Shown: piece after piece, positions 54,800 through 62,906 of the stretch | Layout: each line of letters begins with the position of its first letter | Numbering within the stretch: position 1 is the first letter of the stretch | Assembly (NCBI RefSeq): GCF_000014145.1 | Contig: NC_008255.1 | Coordinates: 3,426,001 to 3,490,000, forward strand | Reading direction: 5' to 3' | DNA from: Cytophaga hutchinsonii ATCC 33406 | GTDB taxonomy: Bacteria > Bacteroidota > Bacteroidia > Cytophagales > Cytophagaceae | Length of the DNA: 64,000 bases | Translations under genes and position numbers: made by a program | Notes under the pieces: model-generated | Told to the model about the DNA's origin: nothing | The model's database searches: none | Seen by the model: the letters and a program-made list of their open reading frames with translations, nothing else

Positions 54800-54832
54800 A
54801 AAATTGAACATTGGAGACCAATGTTCAATTTT
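54800..54832 (-). terminator. Attenuator-like hairpin between rpsB and tsf
   Basis: Perfect 15-bp arms (54800-54814 and 54818-54832; core TTGAACATTGG) with a 3-nt loop. On the minus strand the hairpin runs into eight T, i.e. a full intrinsic terminator inside the operon, 21 bp after the rpsB stop and 42 bp before the tsf start. Confidence 0.72.
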
Positions 54833-54853
54833 AACTATGATTTAGAAAACTAA

Positions 54854-55618
54854 TTATTGAATCTCAGCTTTATCAGAAGCTTTTTTAGATTCTTCGTCTT
54901 CTTTTAATTTAGCGTCATCTTTTTCTCTTTTTCTTTCAGACAATGCATCTTCAATTCCTTGACCGATTGCTTGCGTTAAGATAGAGATCGATTTGAATGC
55001 ATCATCATTAGCAGGGATCGGGAAGTCTACGATTGTAGGATCAGAGTTTGTATCTACGATAGCAAATACAGGGATACCTAATTTCTTAGCTTCAGCGATT
55101 GCAATGTGTTCTTTTTTAACATCTACAACAAAGATAGCTGCAGGAAGACGTGTTAAGTCAGCGATACCGCCTAAAACTTTTTCAAGTTTTTCTTTTTCAC
55201 GGCTTAATACAAGTCTTTCTTTTTTGTTTAAAGAACTGAATGCTTCATCCTTCATCATTTTCTCCATTGAAGACATTTTCTTCAATGATTTACGAACTGT
55301 TGCGAAGTTTGTTAGCATACCGCCTAACCAACGCTCTGTTGCGTAAGGCATTTTAAGTCTTTTAGCTTCAGCTGTAACAACTTCCTGAGCTTGTTTTTTA
55401 GTTGCAACGAACAAAACTTTACGTCCTGAACGAACAATTGTCTTAAGAGCTGCATTAGCTTCGTCTAAACAAACTAATGTTTTATTTAAGTCGATCAAAT
55501 GAATGCCATTCTTCTCCATGAAGATATATGGTGCCATCTTTGGGTTCCACTTACGTGTAAGGTGACCAAAGTGAACGCCTGCATCCAATAAGTCTTTATA
55601 TTCGATTTTCTTAGCCAT
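54854..55618 (-). CDS. rpsB: 30S ribosomal protein S2
   Basis: S2 binds the small subunit body and helps recruit S1. The 254-residue protein has the family start [20 protein letters not shown] (20 residues), the WLGGMLTNF motif and [16 protein letters not shown], with a charged Lys/Glu tail. Length is normal. It starts 24 bp after rpsI. Confidence 0.97.
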   Translation of the reverse strand: MAKKIEYKDLLDAGVHFGHLTRKWNPKMAPYIFMEKNGIHLIDLNKTLVCLDEANAALKTIVRSGRKVLFVATKKQAQEVVTAEAKRLKMPYATERWLGGMLTNFATVRKSLKKMSSMEKMMKDEAFSSLNKKERLVLSREKEKLEKVLGGIADLTRLPAAIFVVDVKKEHIAIAEAKKLGIPVFAIVDTNSDPTIVDFPIPANDDAFKSISILTQAIGQGIEDALSERKREKDDAKLKEDEESKKASDKAEIQ

Positions 55619-55642
55619 CGTATTATAAAATAGAGAGAAATA

Positions 55643-56029
55643 TTAACGTTTACTGAATTGGAATCTTTTACGAGCTTTTCTCTTACCGTATTTCTTACGT
55701 TCTACCATACGAGAATCTCTAGTCATTAAACCTTCTTTTCTCAAAGGAGATTTAAATTCACTGTTAACTAATACAAGCGCACGAGCAATACCCAAACGGA
55801 TCGCTTCTGCCTGGCCAGTAACACCACCGCCTTGTACGTTTACATTAATATCATATTTACCGGCTTCAGCTACCAGGTTAAGAGGGCTCTCAACAGAGAT
55901 CTGAAGTGGTTCCGTTTTAAAATATGTTTTGAAATCAAGACCGTTTACTACAATAGAACCTTTACCTGATTGCAGGTAAACGCGTGCTACTGACGTCTTT
56001 CTTCTTCCAATGGCGTTTAATACTTCCAT
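55643..56029 (-). CDS. rpsI: 30S ribosomal protein S9
   Basis: The 128-residue protein is S9: INVNVQGGGVTGQAEAIRLG-like core, the GLMTRDSRMVERKKYG segment and the basic tail ending FQFSKR whose last Arg/Lys reaches the P-site tRNA. It begins 11 bp after rplM, the usual L13-S9 pairing. Confidence 0.97.
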   Translation of the reverse strand: MEVLNAIGRRKTSVARVYLQSGKGSIVVNGLDFKTYFKTEPLQISVESPLNLVAEAGKYDINVNVQGGGVTGQAEAIRLGIARALVLVNSEFKSPLRKEGLMTRDSRMVERKKYGKRKARKRFQFSKR

Positions 56030-56040
56030 CTAAACAATAA

Positions 56041-56484
56041 TTACAGTTGAATAACTTTTGGTTGTTGTGCTTCGTGCGGGTGTTGAGTTCCTTCGAACAC
56101 GTGAACGTGTCTGAATAATTCTCTACCAATACGATTTTTTGGCAACATACCTTTGATCGCTCTTTCAAGAACTTTCTCCGGATACTTTGCTAATGTTTCT
56201 TTTGGTGTCTGAAAACGCTGTCCACCTGGGTGACCTGTATGAGAAGTATAAACCTTATCATTCATTTTATTTCCAGTTAAACGAATTTTCTCAGCGTTGA
56301 TAATGATGACATTGTCACCGCAATCTACGTGTGGAGTATAAGAAGGCTTATGCTTTCCTCTTAAAATCATTGCAACCTGGCTGGCAAAACGACCTAGTGT
56401 TTTACCTGCTGCATCAACAATAACCCAGTCCTTCTGAACTGTAGCCTTGTTTGCAAATGTTGTTTTGTAGCTAATGCTATCCAT
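56041..56484 (-). CDS. rplM: 50S ribosomal protein L13
   Basis: The 147-residue protein is L13: [16 protein letters not shown] near the N-terminus, [17 protein letters not shown], and the [19 protein letters not shown] motif. First gene of the rplM-rpsI-rpsB-tsf operon, with a strong promoter 47 bp upstream. Confidence 0.97.
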   Translation of the reverse strand: MDSISYKTTFANKATVQKDWVIVDAAGKTLGRFASQVAMILRGKHKPSYTPHVDCGDNVIIINAEKIRLTGNKMNDKVYTSHTGHPGGQRFQTPKETLAKYPEKVLERAIKGMLPKNRIGRELFRHVHVFEGTQHPHEAQQPKVIQL

Positions 56485-56530
56485 TTTCTTTAATCAATAA
56501 ATAATTCGCCCTTCAATTCAAAAAGGGATA

Positions 56531-56562
56531 CAAAGATACCTGTTTAGAAATTTAAATGCAAA
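56531..56562 (-). promoter_or_regulatory. Promoter of the rplM-rpsI-rpsB-tsf operon
   Basis: On the minus strand TTTG (56562-56559), a 20-nt spacer and TATCTTTG (56538-56531) match the Bacteroidota primary-sigma consensus in both boxes. The start site should be near 56525, giving a leader of about 40 nt before rplM. Confidence 0.75.
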
Positions 56563-56577
56563 CCTAGTTCAAAAAAA

Positions 56578-57300
56578 TCATGAAGAATACTCTTCTAATT
56601 TTTTTACAAGCACATCAAAATCCTTGGGATACGGTGCTTTTATGTCTAAAATCTGCTCATTCATATCTGTAAATATCAGAGAATTAGCGTGTAACGCAAA
56701 CCGCTGAATTAATGGACGCTCCTCTGAATCTTTTTTCAAATTAAATTTTTTTCTTTTAATTTCTGAAAGAAAGAGAGGCTTCCCGCCATAGGTTTCATCC
56801 CCGACAATCGATGCACCAAGTGTAGCGAGGTGTATCCGGATCTGGTGCATACGGCCTGTAATTGGTAAACAACGCACGAGTGTTGCTTTTTTATAGGCCT
56901 GAATCGTGAAGAAAATGGTTTCTGCTAATTTCCCCTTTGATTTATCAATTTTGACTGTTCCGGTAGGCAACACCAAAATCGGCAGGTAGACATCTACCCC
57001 ATCCAGATCATGTGTTCCATTTACTACTGCATGGTATTCCTTGGTTACATTTCTGGATTCAAATGCCATAGATAAATGCCTGTAGGCGGCAGGGTTTTTA
57101 GCCACTGCCAGTACACCGGAGGTTTCCTTATCTATCCGGTGGCAAAGCTGCGCGTCAGGCCAGTATTCCTTAGCCATCCGTATAATGCTTGGAGCGCCGC
57201 CGGTACGTTCATCCAGAGAAGAAATAAAAGGAGGTTTATTGATAAAAAAATAGTCATCATTTTCAAAAATGATTAAATCCTTAATATCAACCTTTTTCAT
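56578..57300 (-). CDS. RluA-family pseudouridine synthase
   Basis: The 240-residue protein isomerises uridine to pseudouridine in rRNA or tRNA. It shows the catalytic motif HRIDKETSG with Asp57, ITGRMHQIRIHLA and IVGDETYGG. No S4 domain is present, and the chain is short, like RluA or RluC without its N-terminal extension; the target base is not predictable. Its start overlaps the upstream histidine kinase gene by 14 bp. Confidence 0.9.
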   Translation of the reverse strand: MKKVDIKDLIIFENDDYFFINKPPFISSLDERTGGAPSIIRMAKEYWPDAQLCHRIDKETSGVLAVAKNPAAYRHLSMAFESRNVTKEYHAVVNGTHDLDGVDVYLPILVLPTGTVKIDKSKGKLAETIFFTIQAYKKATLVRCLPITGRMHQIRIHLATLGASIVGDETYGGKPLFLSEIKRKKFNLKKDSEERPLIQRFALHANSLIFTDMNEQILDIKAPYPKDFDVLVKKLEEYSS

Positions 57301-58339
57301 TTATTACTTTTCCTTTCTTTAACCGGAACTGGAATTCAGTCCCTTCATTTACTTTACTTGTTACATGGATTCTGGAATCATGTGCTTCAAGTATGTGTTT
57401 TACAATCGATAAGCCCAAGCCGGAACCGCCCTTATCCTTAGACCGGCTCTTTTCTACCCGGTAGAATCGTTCAAAAATACGATTTAAATGTGGCTCTTCT
57501 ATGCCGGGACCATCATCTTTGACAGAAATTAAGACCGATTCGTTTTCAATGGTATAGGAAAAAACAACCGTTCCGTTATCTTTTCCATATTTTATTGCAT
57601 TGACAATCAAATTAGTAACAACCTGCCCGATGCGTAATTTATCTGCGTGGATGTAGCAGGATTTAGGCGAATATTTATTAAATTTTAACCGCGTACCTTT
57701 TTTTTCAGCGGTATCTTCCAACTGCTCGAAAATATCTTCGGTCAGTTTACGGATATCAAAATTCTGGAAATGCATTTTAATCTCTCCAATTTCCAGTTGG
57801 GAAATTGTAATTAAATCTTCAACCAGTACATTTAAGCCATCGAGGCTGTAAGCAGCCTTATTAAGAAACCGTTCGCGCACGTTGAGATCATCCATGGCCC
57901 CTTCCATCAAGGTGTGTACAAAGCCCTGAGCAGCAAACAACGGTGTTTTTAATTCATGCGATACATCTGCCAGAAATTCTCTTCTGAAGGTTTCCAGCTT
58001 CTTCAGTTCTTCTATTTCGCGCTGTTTCTGTACAGCAAAATCCGACAATTCTTTCCGGATTTTTACAATCGGGTCTGTTGTGTTGATGTATTTATTGCGT
58101 TCGGGATTTCCTTCTTTCTTTTTAAACGGGCGAAGCATGTCTGAAATGTTATCCAGTTCTTTATATAGCGTTGTATTGAGCAATACATACGTAGATATAG
58201 AAATGGAAATAAATAAAAAAAACAGCATCCACTGCCAACCAGCTAAGGCGGGAATTACCGAGTAGCTATACAGTAAAAGTGCTGTAATACCAGTTACGAA
58301 TACGCCTAAAAAGATGGCTACATTACGGGGATGGGTCAT
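57287..58339 (-). CDS. PhoR-like sensor histidine kinase
   Basis: The 350-residue inner-membrane kinase has two membrane spans (about 7-27 and 36-56) with almost no periplasmic loop, a linker with coiled character, the H-box with His128 in FLADVSHELKTPL, N box VNAIKYG, G1 KDDGPGIEE, F box IFERFYRV and G2 GGSGLGLSIVK. The tiny outer loop suggests it senses membrane state or a partner, as PhoR does through PstSCAB/PhoU. It lies 13 bp after the response regulator gene. Confidence 0.92.
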   Translation of the reverse strand: MTHPRNVAIFLGVFVTGITALLLYSYSVIPALAGWQWMLFFLFISISISTYVLLNTTLYKELDNISDMLRPFKKKEGNPERNKYINTTDPIVKIRKELSDFAVQKQREIEELKKLETFRREFLADVSHELKTPLFAAQGFVHTLMEGAMDDLNVRERFLNKAAYSLDGLNVLVEDLITISQLEIGEIKMHFQNFDIRKLTEDIFEQLEDTAEKKGTRLKFNKYSPKSCYIHADKLRIGQVVTNLIVNAIKYGKDNGTVVFSYTIENESVLISVKDDGPGIEEPHLNRIFERFYRVEKSRSKDKGGSGLGLSIVKHILEAHDSRIHVTSKVNEGTEFQFRLKKGKVINEKG

Positions 58340-58352
58340 TTATTAAAGGCAA

Positions 58353-59039
58353 TTATTCATCAATTGCAAATTTATAACCAATTCCCTTAATAGTTGTTAT
58401 ATAGTCTTCACCAATTTTCTCTCGTACTTTACGAATGTGTACATCAACTGTTCTTGGTACGACATACACATCTGTTCCCCAAATATTCTTCAGCAATTCA
58501 TCGCGGTTGAAAACAGTATTTGGACGGTTTGCCAAAAAATACAGCAATTCAAATTCTTTCTTAGGAAGGATGATTTTATCCGGCCCTTTCATGACTGTAT
58601 AGCTTGAACGGTCGATCACCAGATCTTTAATCACAACACTTTCCTTTTCATTGGTGTTTTTAGTACCTCTGCGGAAAAATGCAGAAACGCGGCTGATAAG
58701 TGCTCTTGGTTTGATCGGTTTTGTAATAAAATCGTCGGCACCGGCTTCAAATGCTGCGATCTCTGAAAACTCTTCTGAGCGTGCCGTAAGGAAAATTATA
58801 TATGATTCTTTCAGTTTTGGAATTTCTCTGATTTTACGGCAAGACTCTACCCCATCCATTTTGGGCATCATGATGTCCATTAAAATAAGCTGCGGCAGGA
58901 AGTCTTTAGCTTCTTCTATTGCTTTTAAACCATTATTAGCGGTGCGAACGTCATACCCCTCTTTTGTCAGGTTATATTCAAGTAATTCAATTATATCCTG
59001 TTCATCATCTACGATCAAAATTCGACTGTTCGCTTTCAT
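58353..59039 (-). CDS. OmpR/PhoB-family response regulator
   Basis: The 228-residue regulator has a receiver domain (about 5-120) with DDEQD, phosphoacceptor Asp55 in LILMDIMMP and Lys in ITKPIKP, and a winged-helix DNA-binding domain (about 135-225) with FELLYFLANRPN and YVVPRTVDVHIRKVREKIG. It is the evident partner of the kinase just downstream and lies 8 bp after the TlpA-like gene. Confidence 0.94.
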   Translation of the reverse strand: MKANSRILIVDDEQDIIELLEYNLTKEGYDVRTANNGLKAIEEAKDFLPQLILMDIMMPKMDGVESCRKIREIPKLKESYIIFLTARSEEFSEIAAFEAGADDFITKPIKPRALISRVSAFFRRGTKNTNEKESVVIKDLVIDRSSYTVMKGPDKIILPKKEFELLYFLANRPNTVFNRDELLKNIWGTDVYVVPRTVDVHIRKVREKIGEDYITTIKGIGYKFAIDE

Positions 59040-59047
59040 TTTATTAA

Positions 59048-60397
59048 TTAAGGTTTATTTAATAGTTCTGCCAGTTTCGCTTGCAAGTCTTCTCCACGAA
59101 GATTCATTGCAATTAATTTACCTTGTTGATCAATAAGAAATGTTGCCGGTATACCTTTAACATTGTATAATTTTGCAGGATCAGAACTCCATCCTTTTAA
59201 ATCTGAAACGTGATTTGGCCAGGCTAATCCGTCTTTATTAATTGCGGCTTGCCACTGATCTTTGTTGGTATCCAGCGATACACTGAATACAGTAAAGCCT
59301 TTTTCTTTGTATTTATTGTATGCATTCACAACGTTCGGGTTTTCCCCTCTGCACGGTCCACACCACGAAGCCCAGAAATCAATTAAAACCACTTTACCTT
59401 TTAAGGAACTCAGTGAAAGTCTTTTTCCGTTTATATCTGTAAGGGTAATATCAGGAACCTCTTCTCCAATGGATAATGCACCTTTGGGCATGCTTGCTTT
59501 TAACTGTTTTGCTTCTGCTGATTTGGGATATTCTTTCAGAAATGTATTTGTTAAGCCCTTAGCATAATCCAGGTCATTTTGCGTAAACAAGGGAATAACA
59601 CTTGCATAAAATACCTGTCTGTTATCTGAACCTGCAGGACAAGTATTAATCAATTTTTCTGCTGCAGCTTTCCATGAATACAGATCCTGAGTAACATAAT
59701 ATTGAAAGTATGCCTGAACCTTTGATGGAAGCATATCGCCGGCTGCATATTCTTTATCTGTAAATTCTGCGGGGGTAAAGAAGGTTTCAGCTGTTTTGTT
59801 ATCAAACAAAAACATACTTATCACCTTTGTCATAAATAAACCTGAATGTTCTGCTGCAAGCTTAGTCATCTGTGCGGAATAGGCGGTATTCAACGAATCA
59901 CTTTTTTTTCTTAATCCGGCAATTTCGATATTAAATAACTCTTCCGTCATGCCAGGTCTTTGCTGTAATTGTTGTGCCTGTTGATTCAGAATTGCATTTT
60001 GAGCATTCTGTGTCTTATTTATTTTTTGATATTCATGAAACAGGTCGTTTTCTTTTGAGCCTGTAATAGTCATGCTGCGCTCAATATCGGGATTACCTGT
60101 AATAACAATGCTTTCATACCCTGCAACGAGCGTTATTGCATCCGCTTTATCAAAACCAATTTTATAAAAACCTGTTGGAATTACATCATTGAATTTAAAT
60201 TCGAATGCACCGTTAACATATTTCGTTGAATCGAATACATATACAGCATTTCCTAAATATTTATACAAATAAATGGTAGAGTAACCAGTCTCCGTCTTTG
60301 TGAACTTCCCTTTAATACTTATTGGTTTTGCCGTAACAGCAGATAACAATAAGGTAAAAGCAAGCAAAGAAATGAAAACGCTCTTTATGTATTTCAT
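59048..60397 (-). CDS. TlpA-like thiol-disulfide oxidoreductase with DUF4369 domain
   Basis: The exported protein has a signal peptide (MKYIKSVFISL to SAVTAK), an N-terminal beta domain of DUF4369 type (about 22-120), a helical middle, and a C-terminal thioredoxin-like domain (about 310-449) with the redox motif WCGPC in LIDFWASWCGPCRGE. It likely reduces or oxidises cysteines in the periplasm. The longest frame begins with TTG at 60406; ATG 60397 gives 449 residues. TATATTTG (60495-60488, minus) upstream may be its -7 box. Confidence 0.88.
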   Translation of the reverse strand: MKYIKSVFISLLAFTLLLSAVTAKPISIKGKFTKTETGYSTIYLYKYLGNAVYVFDSTKYVNGAFEFKFNDVIPTGFYKIGFDKADAITLVAGYESIVITGNPDIERSMTITGSKENDLFHEYQKINKTQNAQNAILNQQAQQLQQRPGMTEELFNIEIAGLRKKSDSLNTAYSAQMTKLAAEHSGLFMTKVISMFLFDNKTAETFFTPAEFTDKEYAAGDMLPSKVQAYFQYYVTQDLYSWKAAAEKLINTCPAGSDNRQVFYASVIPLFTQNDLDYAKGLTNTFLKEYPKSAEAKQLKASMPKGALSIGEEVPDITLTDINGKRLSLSSLKGKVVLIDFWASWCGPCRGENPNVVNAYNKYKEKGFTVFSVSLDTNKDQWQAAINKDGLAWPNHVSDLKGWSSDPAKLYNVKGIPATFLIDQQGKLIAMNLRGEDLQAKLAELLNKP

Positions 60398-60508
60398 GTT
60401 ATTCAAAGTTAGATATATTTAAATGAAGATTACCAGCAAATTAAGCGAATACGTTAGTTTTAACAATTCCTTAATTTACTGGTAATGCAAATATAATGCA
60501 CGGCGTGC

Positions 60509-61330
60509 TTATTTTTTAGTAAATACGATCGGATGCTTCAATCCTGCAAAGCTTTTTAGTTCAACTTCAACTTTACCTACAAACATATCCGCTTCAATCT
60601 TTACAGGTATTTTATTATCATCATCTGAAAGCCACAATCTGATTGAATTACCGCCATCAAACAATTCATTATCCGGCATTACAGGCTGAATTTTAATAAC
60701 ATTAATATATCCGTGTTTTGTGTGTAATTTTTCTTTACCCACATATTTCAGGGTAAAATCATATAACTTGTCTTCAAAGAAAGCCTTCATAGTGATTGGC
60801 GTTCCCGGAGCCATTTTAGAATAATCCAGTGTTCTCAGGTAATATGCACCACTTACAATGTCCTGCAGGTTATTTGTAATTGCATATTCCGCAGTAGATT
60901 TTTCAAGTTCCTTACCACTTTCTGTAATTACATTAGCCTTTTTGTTTGCATAATCATACATCACCATTTCTTTCAAACGATAGTTATTCTCTGCAATATT
61001 ACGCATGCTCCGCTGCGGGATTTTAGTTGCAGTATCTATGTAGCTGGTCCACTGGTCACGCACGCGCATGGCAATATCAACAGACCCTGAAGTAGCACCA
61101 ATAACGGATGTTTTGTAGCAAACTTTATTATTGATCATATACAAGGTTGGATCTACTTCTATACGTGCTTCCCCAGCCGTAACGAATCCGTAATGTAAGC
61201 GATACACTAACGATTCTTTAGGACCATAAGCAGCAAATGGAGATTGAGGCGCCTGTGTTTGTAATGTAAACGAAGTTGCCAAAACCAATACGAATAAACA
61301 TGTCAGCAAGCGTTTCATAGTTTTTGTCAT
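60509..61330 (-). CDS. Exported DUF3108 domain protein
   Basis: The 273-residue protein has a signal peptide (from ATG 61330 or 61318, MKRLLTCLFVL to LQTQA) and the DUF3108 beta-rich domain (about 35-265: LVYRLHYGFVTAGEARI near its start and SIRLWLSDDDNKIPVKIEA near its end). The fold resembles LolA-like envelope proteins; the role is unknown. It lies 111 bp upstream of the TlpA-like gene on the same strand and diverges from recA. Confidence 0.85.
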   Translation of the reverse strand: MTKTMKRLLTCLFVLVLATSFTLQTQAPQSPFAAYGPKESLVYRLHYGFVTAGEARIEVDPTLYMINNKVCYKTSVIGATSGSVDIAMRVRDQWTSYIDTATKIPQRSMRNIAENNYRLKEMVMYDYANKKANVITESGKELEKSTAEYAITNNLQDIVSGAYYLRTLDYSKMAPGTPITMKAFFEDKLYDFTLKYVGKEKLHTKHGYINVIKIQPVMPDNELFDGGNSIRLWLSDDDNKIPVKIEADMFVGKVEVELKSFAGLKHPIVFTKK

Positions 61331-61499
61331 TTATTTTACGATATAATATAATATACAAAACACATACCAATATTCATATAAATATGATTTGAAGGAAATT
61401 AATGTCAAACTCTTACATTATCCCTTCAAAAGCATGCCAAATTGTTGATAATTCTTCCTGATACTGACAGATAAAAGTTTGTATATTAGTGAGATAATA

Positions 61500-61552
61500 A
61501 TAAAATACTAAAATAATTAGCATTTTATTTGCTAATTATTTTAGTATTTTAT
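61500..61552. repeat. Large perfect hairpin overlapping the recA promoter
   Basis: Arms 61500-61522 and 61530-61552 pair over 23 bp without mismatch around a 7-nt loop; half-site key ACTAAAATAATTAGCA. It is almost pure A/T. The -33 box of the recA promoter lies at the start of the right arm and the -7 box at its end, so a protein bound here would cover the promoter. Confidence 0.75.
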
Positions 61553-61559
61553 AGGTTTG
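61528..61559 (+). promoter_or_regulatory. recA promoter
   Basis: TTTG (61528-61531), a 20-nt spacer and TAGGTTTG (61552-61559) match both consensus boxes of the Bacteroidota primary sigma factor. Transcription should start near 61566, giving a leader of about 100 nt before the recA ATG. Confidence 0.72.
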
Positions 61560-61667
61560 TATCGCTGGTTAAGTAACCGGTTTTATTTAAGGGTTTGGCG
61601 AAAGAGTAGAATATTTCGCTGTAATACCAAGTAAATCTTTCAAAAACAACTTTTAACAACAATTGCC

Positions 61668-62735
61668 ATGAGTAAAAGCACTAGTACACCAAATCCACAA
61701 AATGAAAAGTTAAAAGCTTTACAGCTTACCATTGATAAGTTAGAAAAAACCTATGGTAAAGGTACTGTAATGAAATTAAGCGATGAAGTTGTAATGGACG
61801 TTCCTGTCATTTCAACAGGTTCGCTAGGACTTGACATTGCTTTAGGGATCGGGGGATTACCTAAAGGAAGAATTGTAGAGATCTATGGACCGGAATCTTC
61901 CGGTAAAACCACACTTTCTATGCATTGCATTGCAGAAGCACAAAAAGCCGGTGGTATTGCAGCCTTTATAGATGCGGAGCACGCCTTTGATAAAACGTAC
62001 GCAGAAAAACTTGGTATTGATACAACAAACTTATTGATCTCTCAGCCGGATAATGGTGAGCAGGCATTAGAAATTGCGGAACATTTGATCCGTTCCGGAG
62101 CGATTGACATTATTGTGATTGACTCTGTTGCAGCCTTAGTACCAAAAGCAGAGATCGAAGGTGAAATGGGTGACAGTAAAATGGGTTTACAGGCACGTTT
62201 AATGTCACAAGCCTTACGTAAATTAACCGGAGCGATTAACAAAACAGGCTGTTGCTGTATATTCATCAACCAGCTACGAGAAAAAATTGGTGTAATGTTC
62301 GGTAACCCTGAAACTACTACAGGTGGTAACGCGTTGAAATTTTATGCATCCGTACGTTTAGATATCCGCCGTATCGGGCAGATTAAAGAAAGTGCTGACA
62401 ATATTACAGGTAACCGTACAAAGGTTAAAGTAGTAAAAAATAAAATGGCGCCTCCGTTTAAAGTGATTGAGTTTGATATCATGTATGGCGAAGGAATTTC
62501 TAAAATAGGTGAGATCATTGATCTTGGTGTTGAATTAGGTATCATCAACAAAGCCGGTTCATGGTTCTCTTATGAAGGCACAAAATTAGGTCAGGGAAGA
62601 GATGCTGTACGTACAGTGTTCCTTGACAATCCTGAAATGCAGGATGAAATTGAATTAAAAATTCGTCAGAAAGTACAGTTAAGCGGAGTTCCCGCAGCCA
62701 TGGAAGCGAAAGAGCTCGAAGAGGAAGAAGCATAA
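61668..62735 (+). CDS. recA: Recombinase RecA
   Basis: RecA forms filaments on single-stranded DNA for strand exchange. The 355-residue protein has Walker A GPESSGKT (74-81), FIDAEHAFD, Walker [21 protein letters not shown], and the loop segments [19 protein letters not shown], with an acidic tail ([10 protein letters not shown]). Length is normal. It has its own promoter and terminator, so it is a single-gene unit. Confidence 0.98.
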   Translation: MSKSTSTPNPQNEKLKALQLTIDKLEKTYGKGTVMKLSDEVVMDVPVISTGSLGLDIALGIGGLPKGRIVEIYGPESSGKTTLSMHCIAEAQKAGGIAAFIDAEHAFDKTYAEKLGIDTTNLLISQPDNGEQALEIAEHLIRSGAIDIIVIDSVAALVPKAEIEGEMGDSKMGLQARLMSQALRKLTGAINKTGCCCIFINQLREKIGVMFGNPETTTGGNALKFYASVRLDIRRIGQIKESADNITGNRTKVKVVKNKMAPPFKVIEFDIMYGEGISKIGEIIDLGVELGIINKAGSWFSYEGTKLGQGRDAVRTVFLDNPEMQDEIELKIRQKVQLSGVPAAMEAKELEEEEA

Positions 62736-62774
62736 TCTTCCCCTGCGAATTCTACCGCAGGAATTTCTCATGGC

Positions 62775-62816
62775 AAAAGGCATCTTGTTCAGGAATGAAC
62801 AGATGCCTTTTTTTTA
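62775..62816 (+). terminator. recA terminator
   Basis: Lower stem 62775-62784 with 62802-62811, a one-base bulge, upper stem TGTTCA/TGAACA and a GGAA loop, followed by a T run. A smaller hairpin (62742-62747 with 62756-62761, CCTGCG/CGCAGG) precedes it right after the stop codon. Confidence 0.8.
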
Positions 62817-62862
62817 TTGTCTGTTAATATATTATCTTAAGATTATATATTGTATCCAACTA

Positions 62863-62894
62863 TTTGTTTTATCTTAATATCACTTTTAGTTTTT
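62863..62894 (+). promoter_or_regulatory. Candidate promoter for the PAS histidine kinase
   Basis: TTTG (62863-62866), a 20-nt spacer and TAGTTTTT (62887-62894), one mismatch from TAnnTTTG. The start site would be near 62900, only about 6 nt before the ATG at 62907. Confidence 0.4.
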
Positions 62895-62906
62895 CTTTTT
62901 TTAAAA

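Larger units (their letters stand above)
61331..61667. promoter_or_regulatory. 337-bp divergent gap between the DUF3108 gene and recA
   Basis: No gene is visible. The recA-proximal half holds a large hairpin (61500-61552), a consensus promoter (61528-61559) and GGTTA-AG-TAACC (61567-61578) at about the predicted start site. The left half (61331-61499) is AT-rich and I find no promoter match or repeat in it. Confidence 0.6.

Noticed and set aside
61500-61552. Hairpin upstream of recA as a small RNA or tRNA gene.
   Set aside because: The stem is A/T-only with no tRNA features, and no independent promoter precedes it; promoter overlap explains it better.
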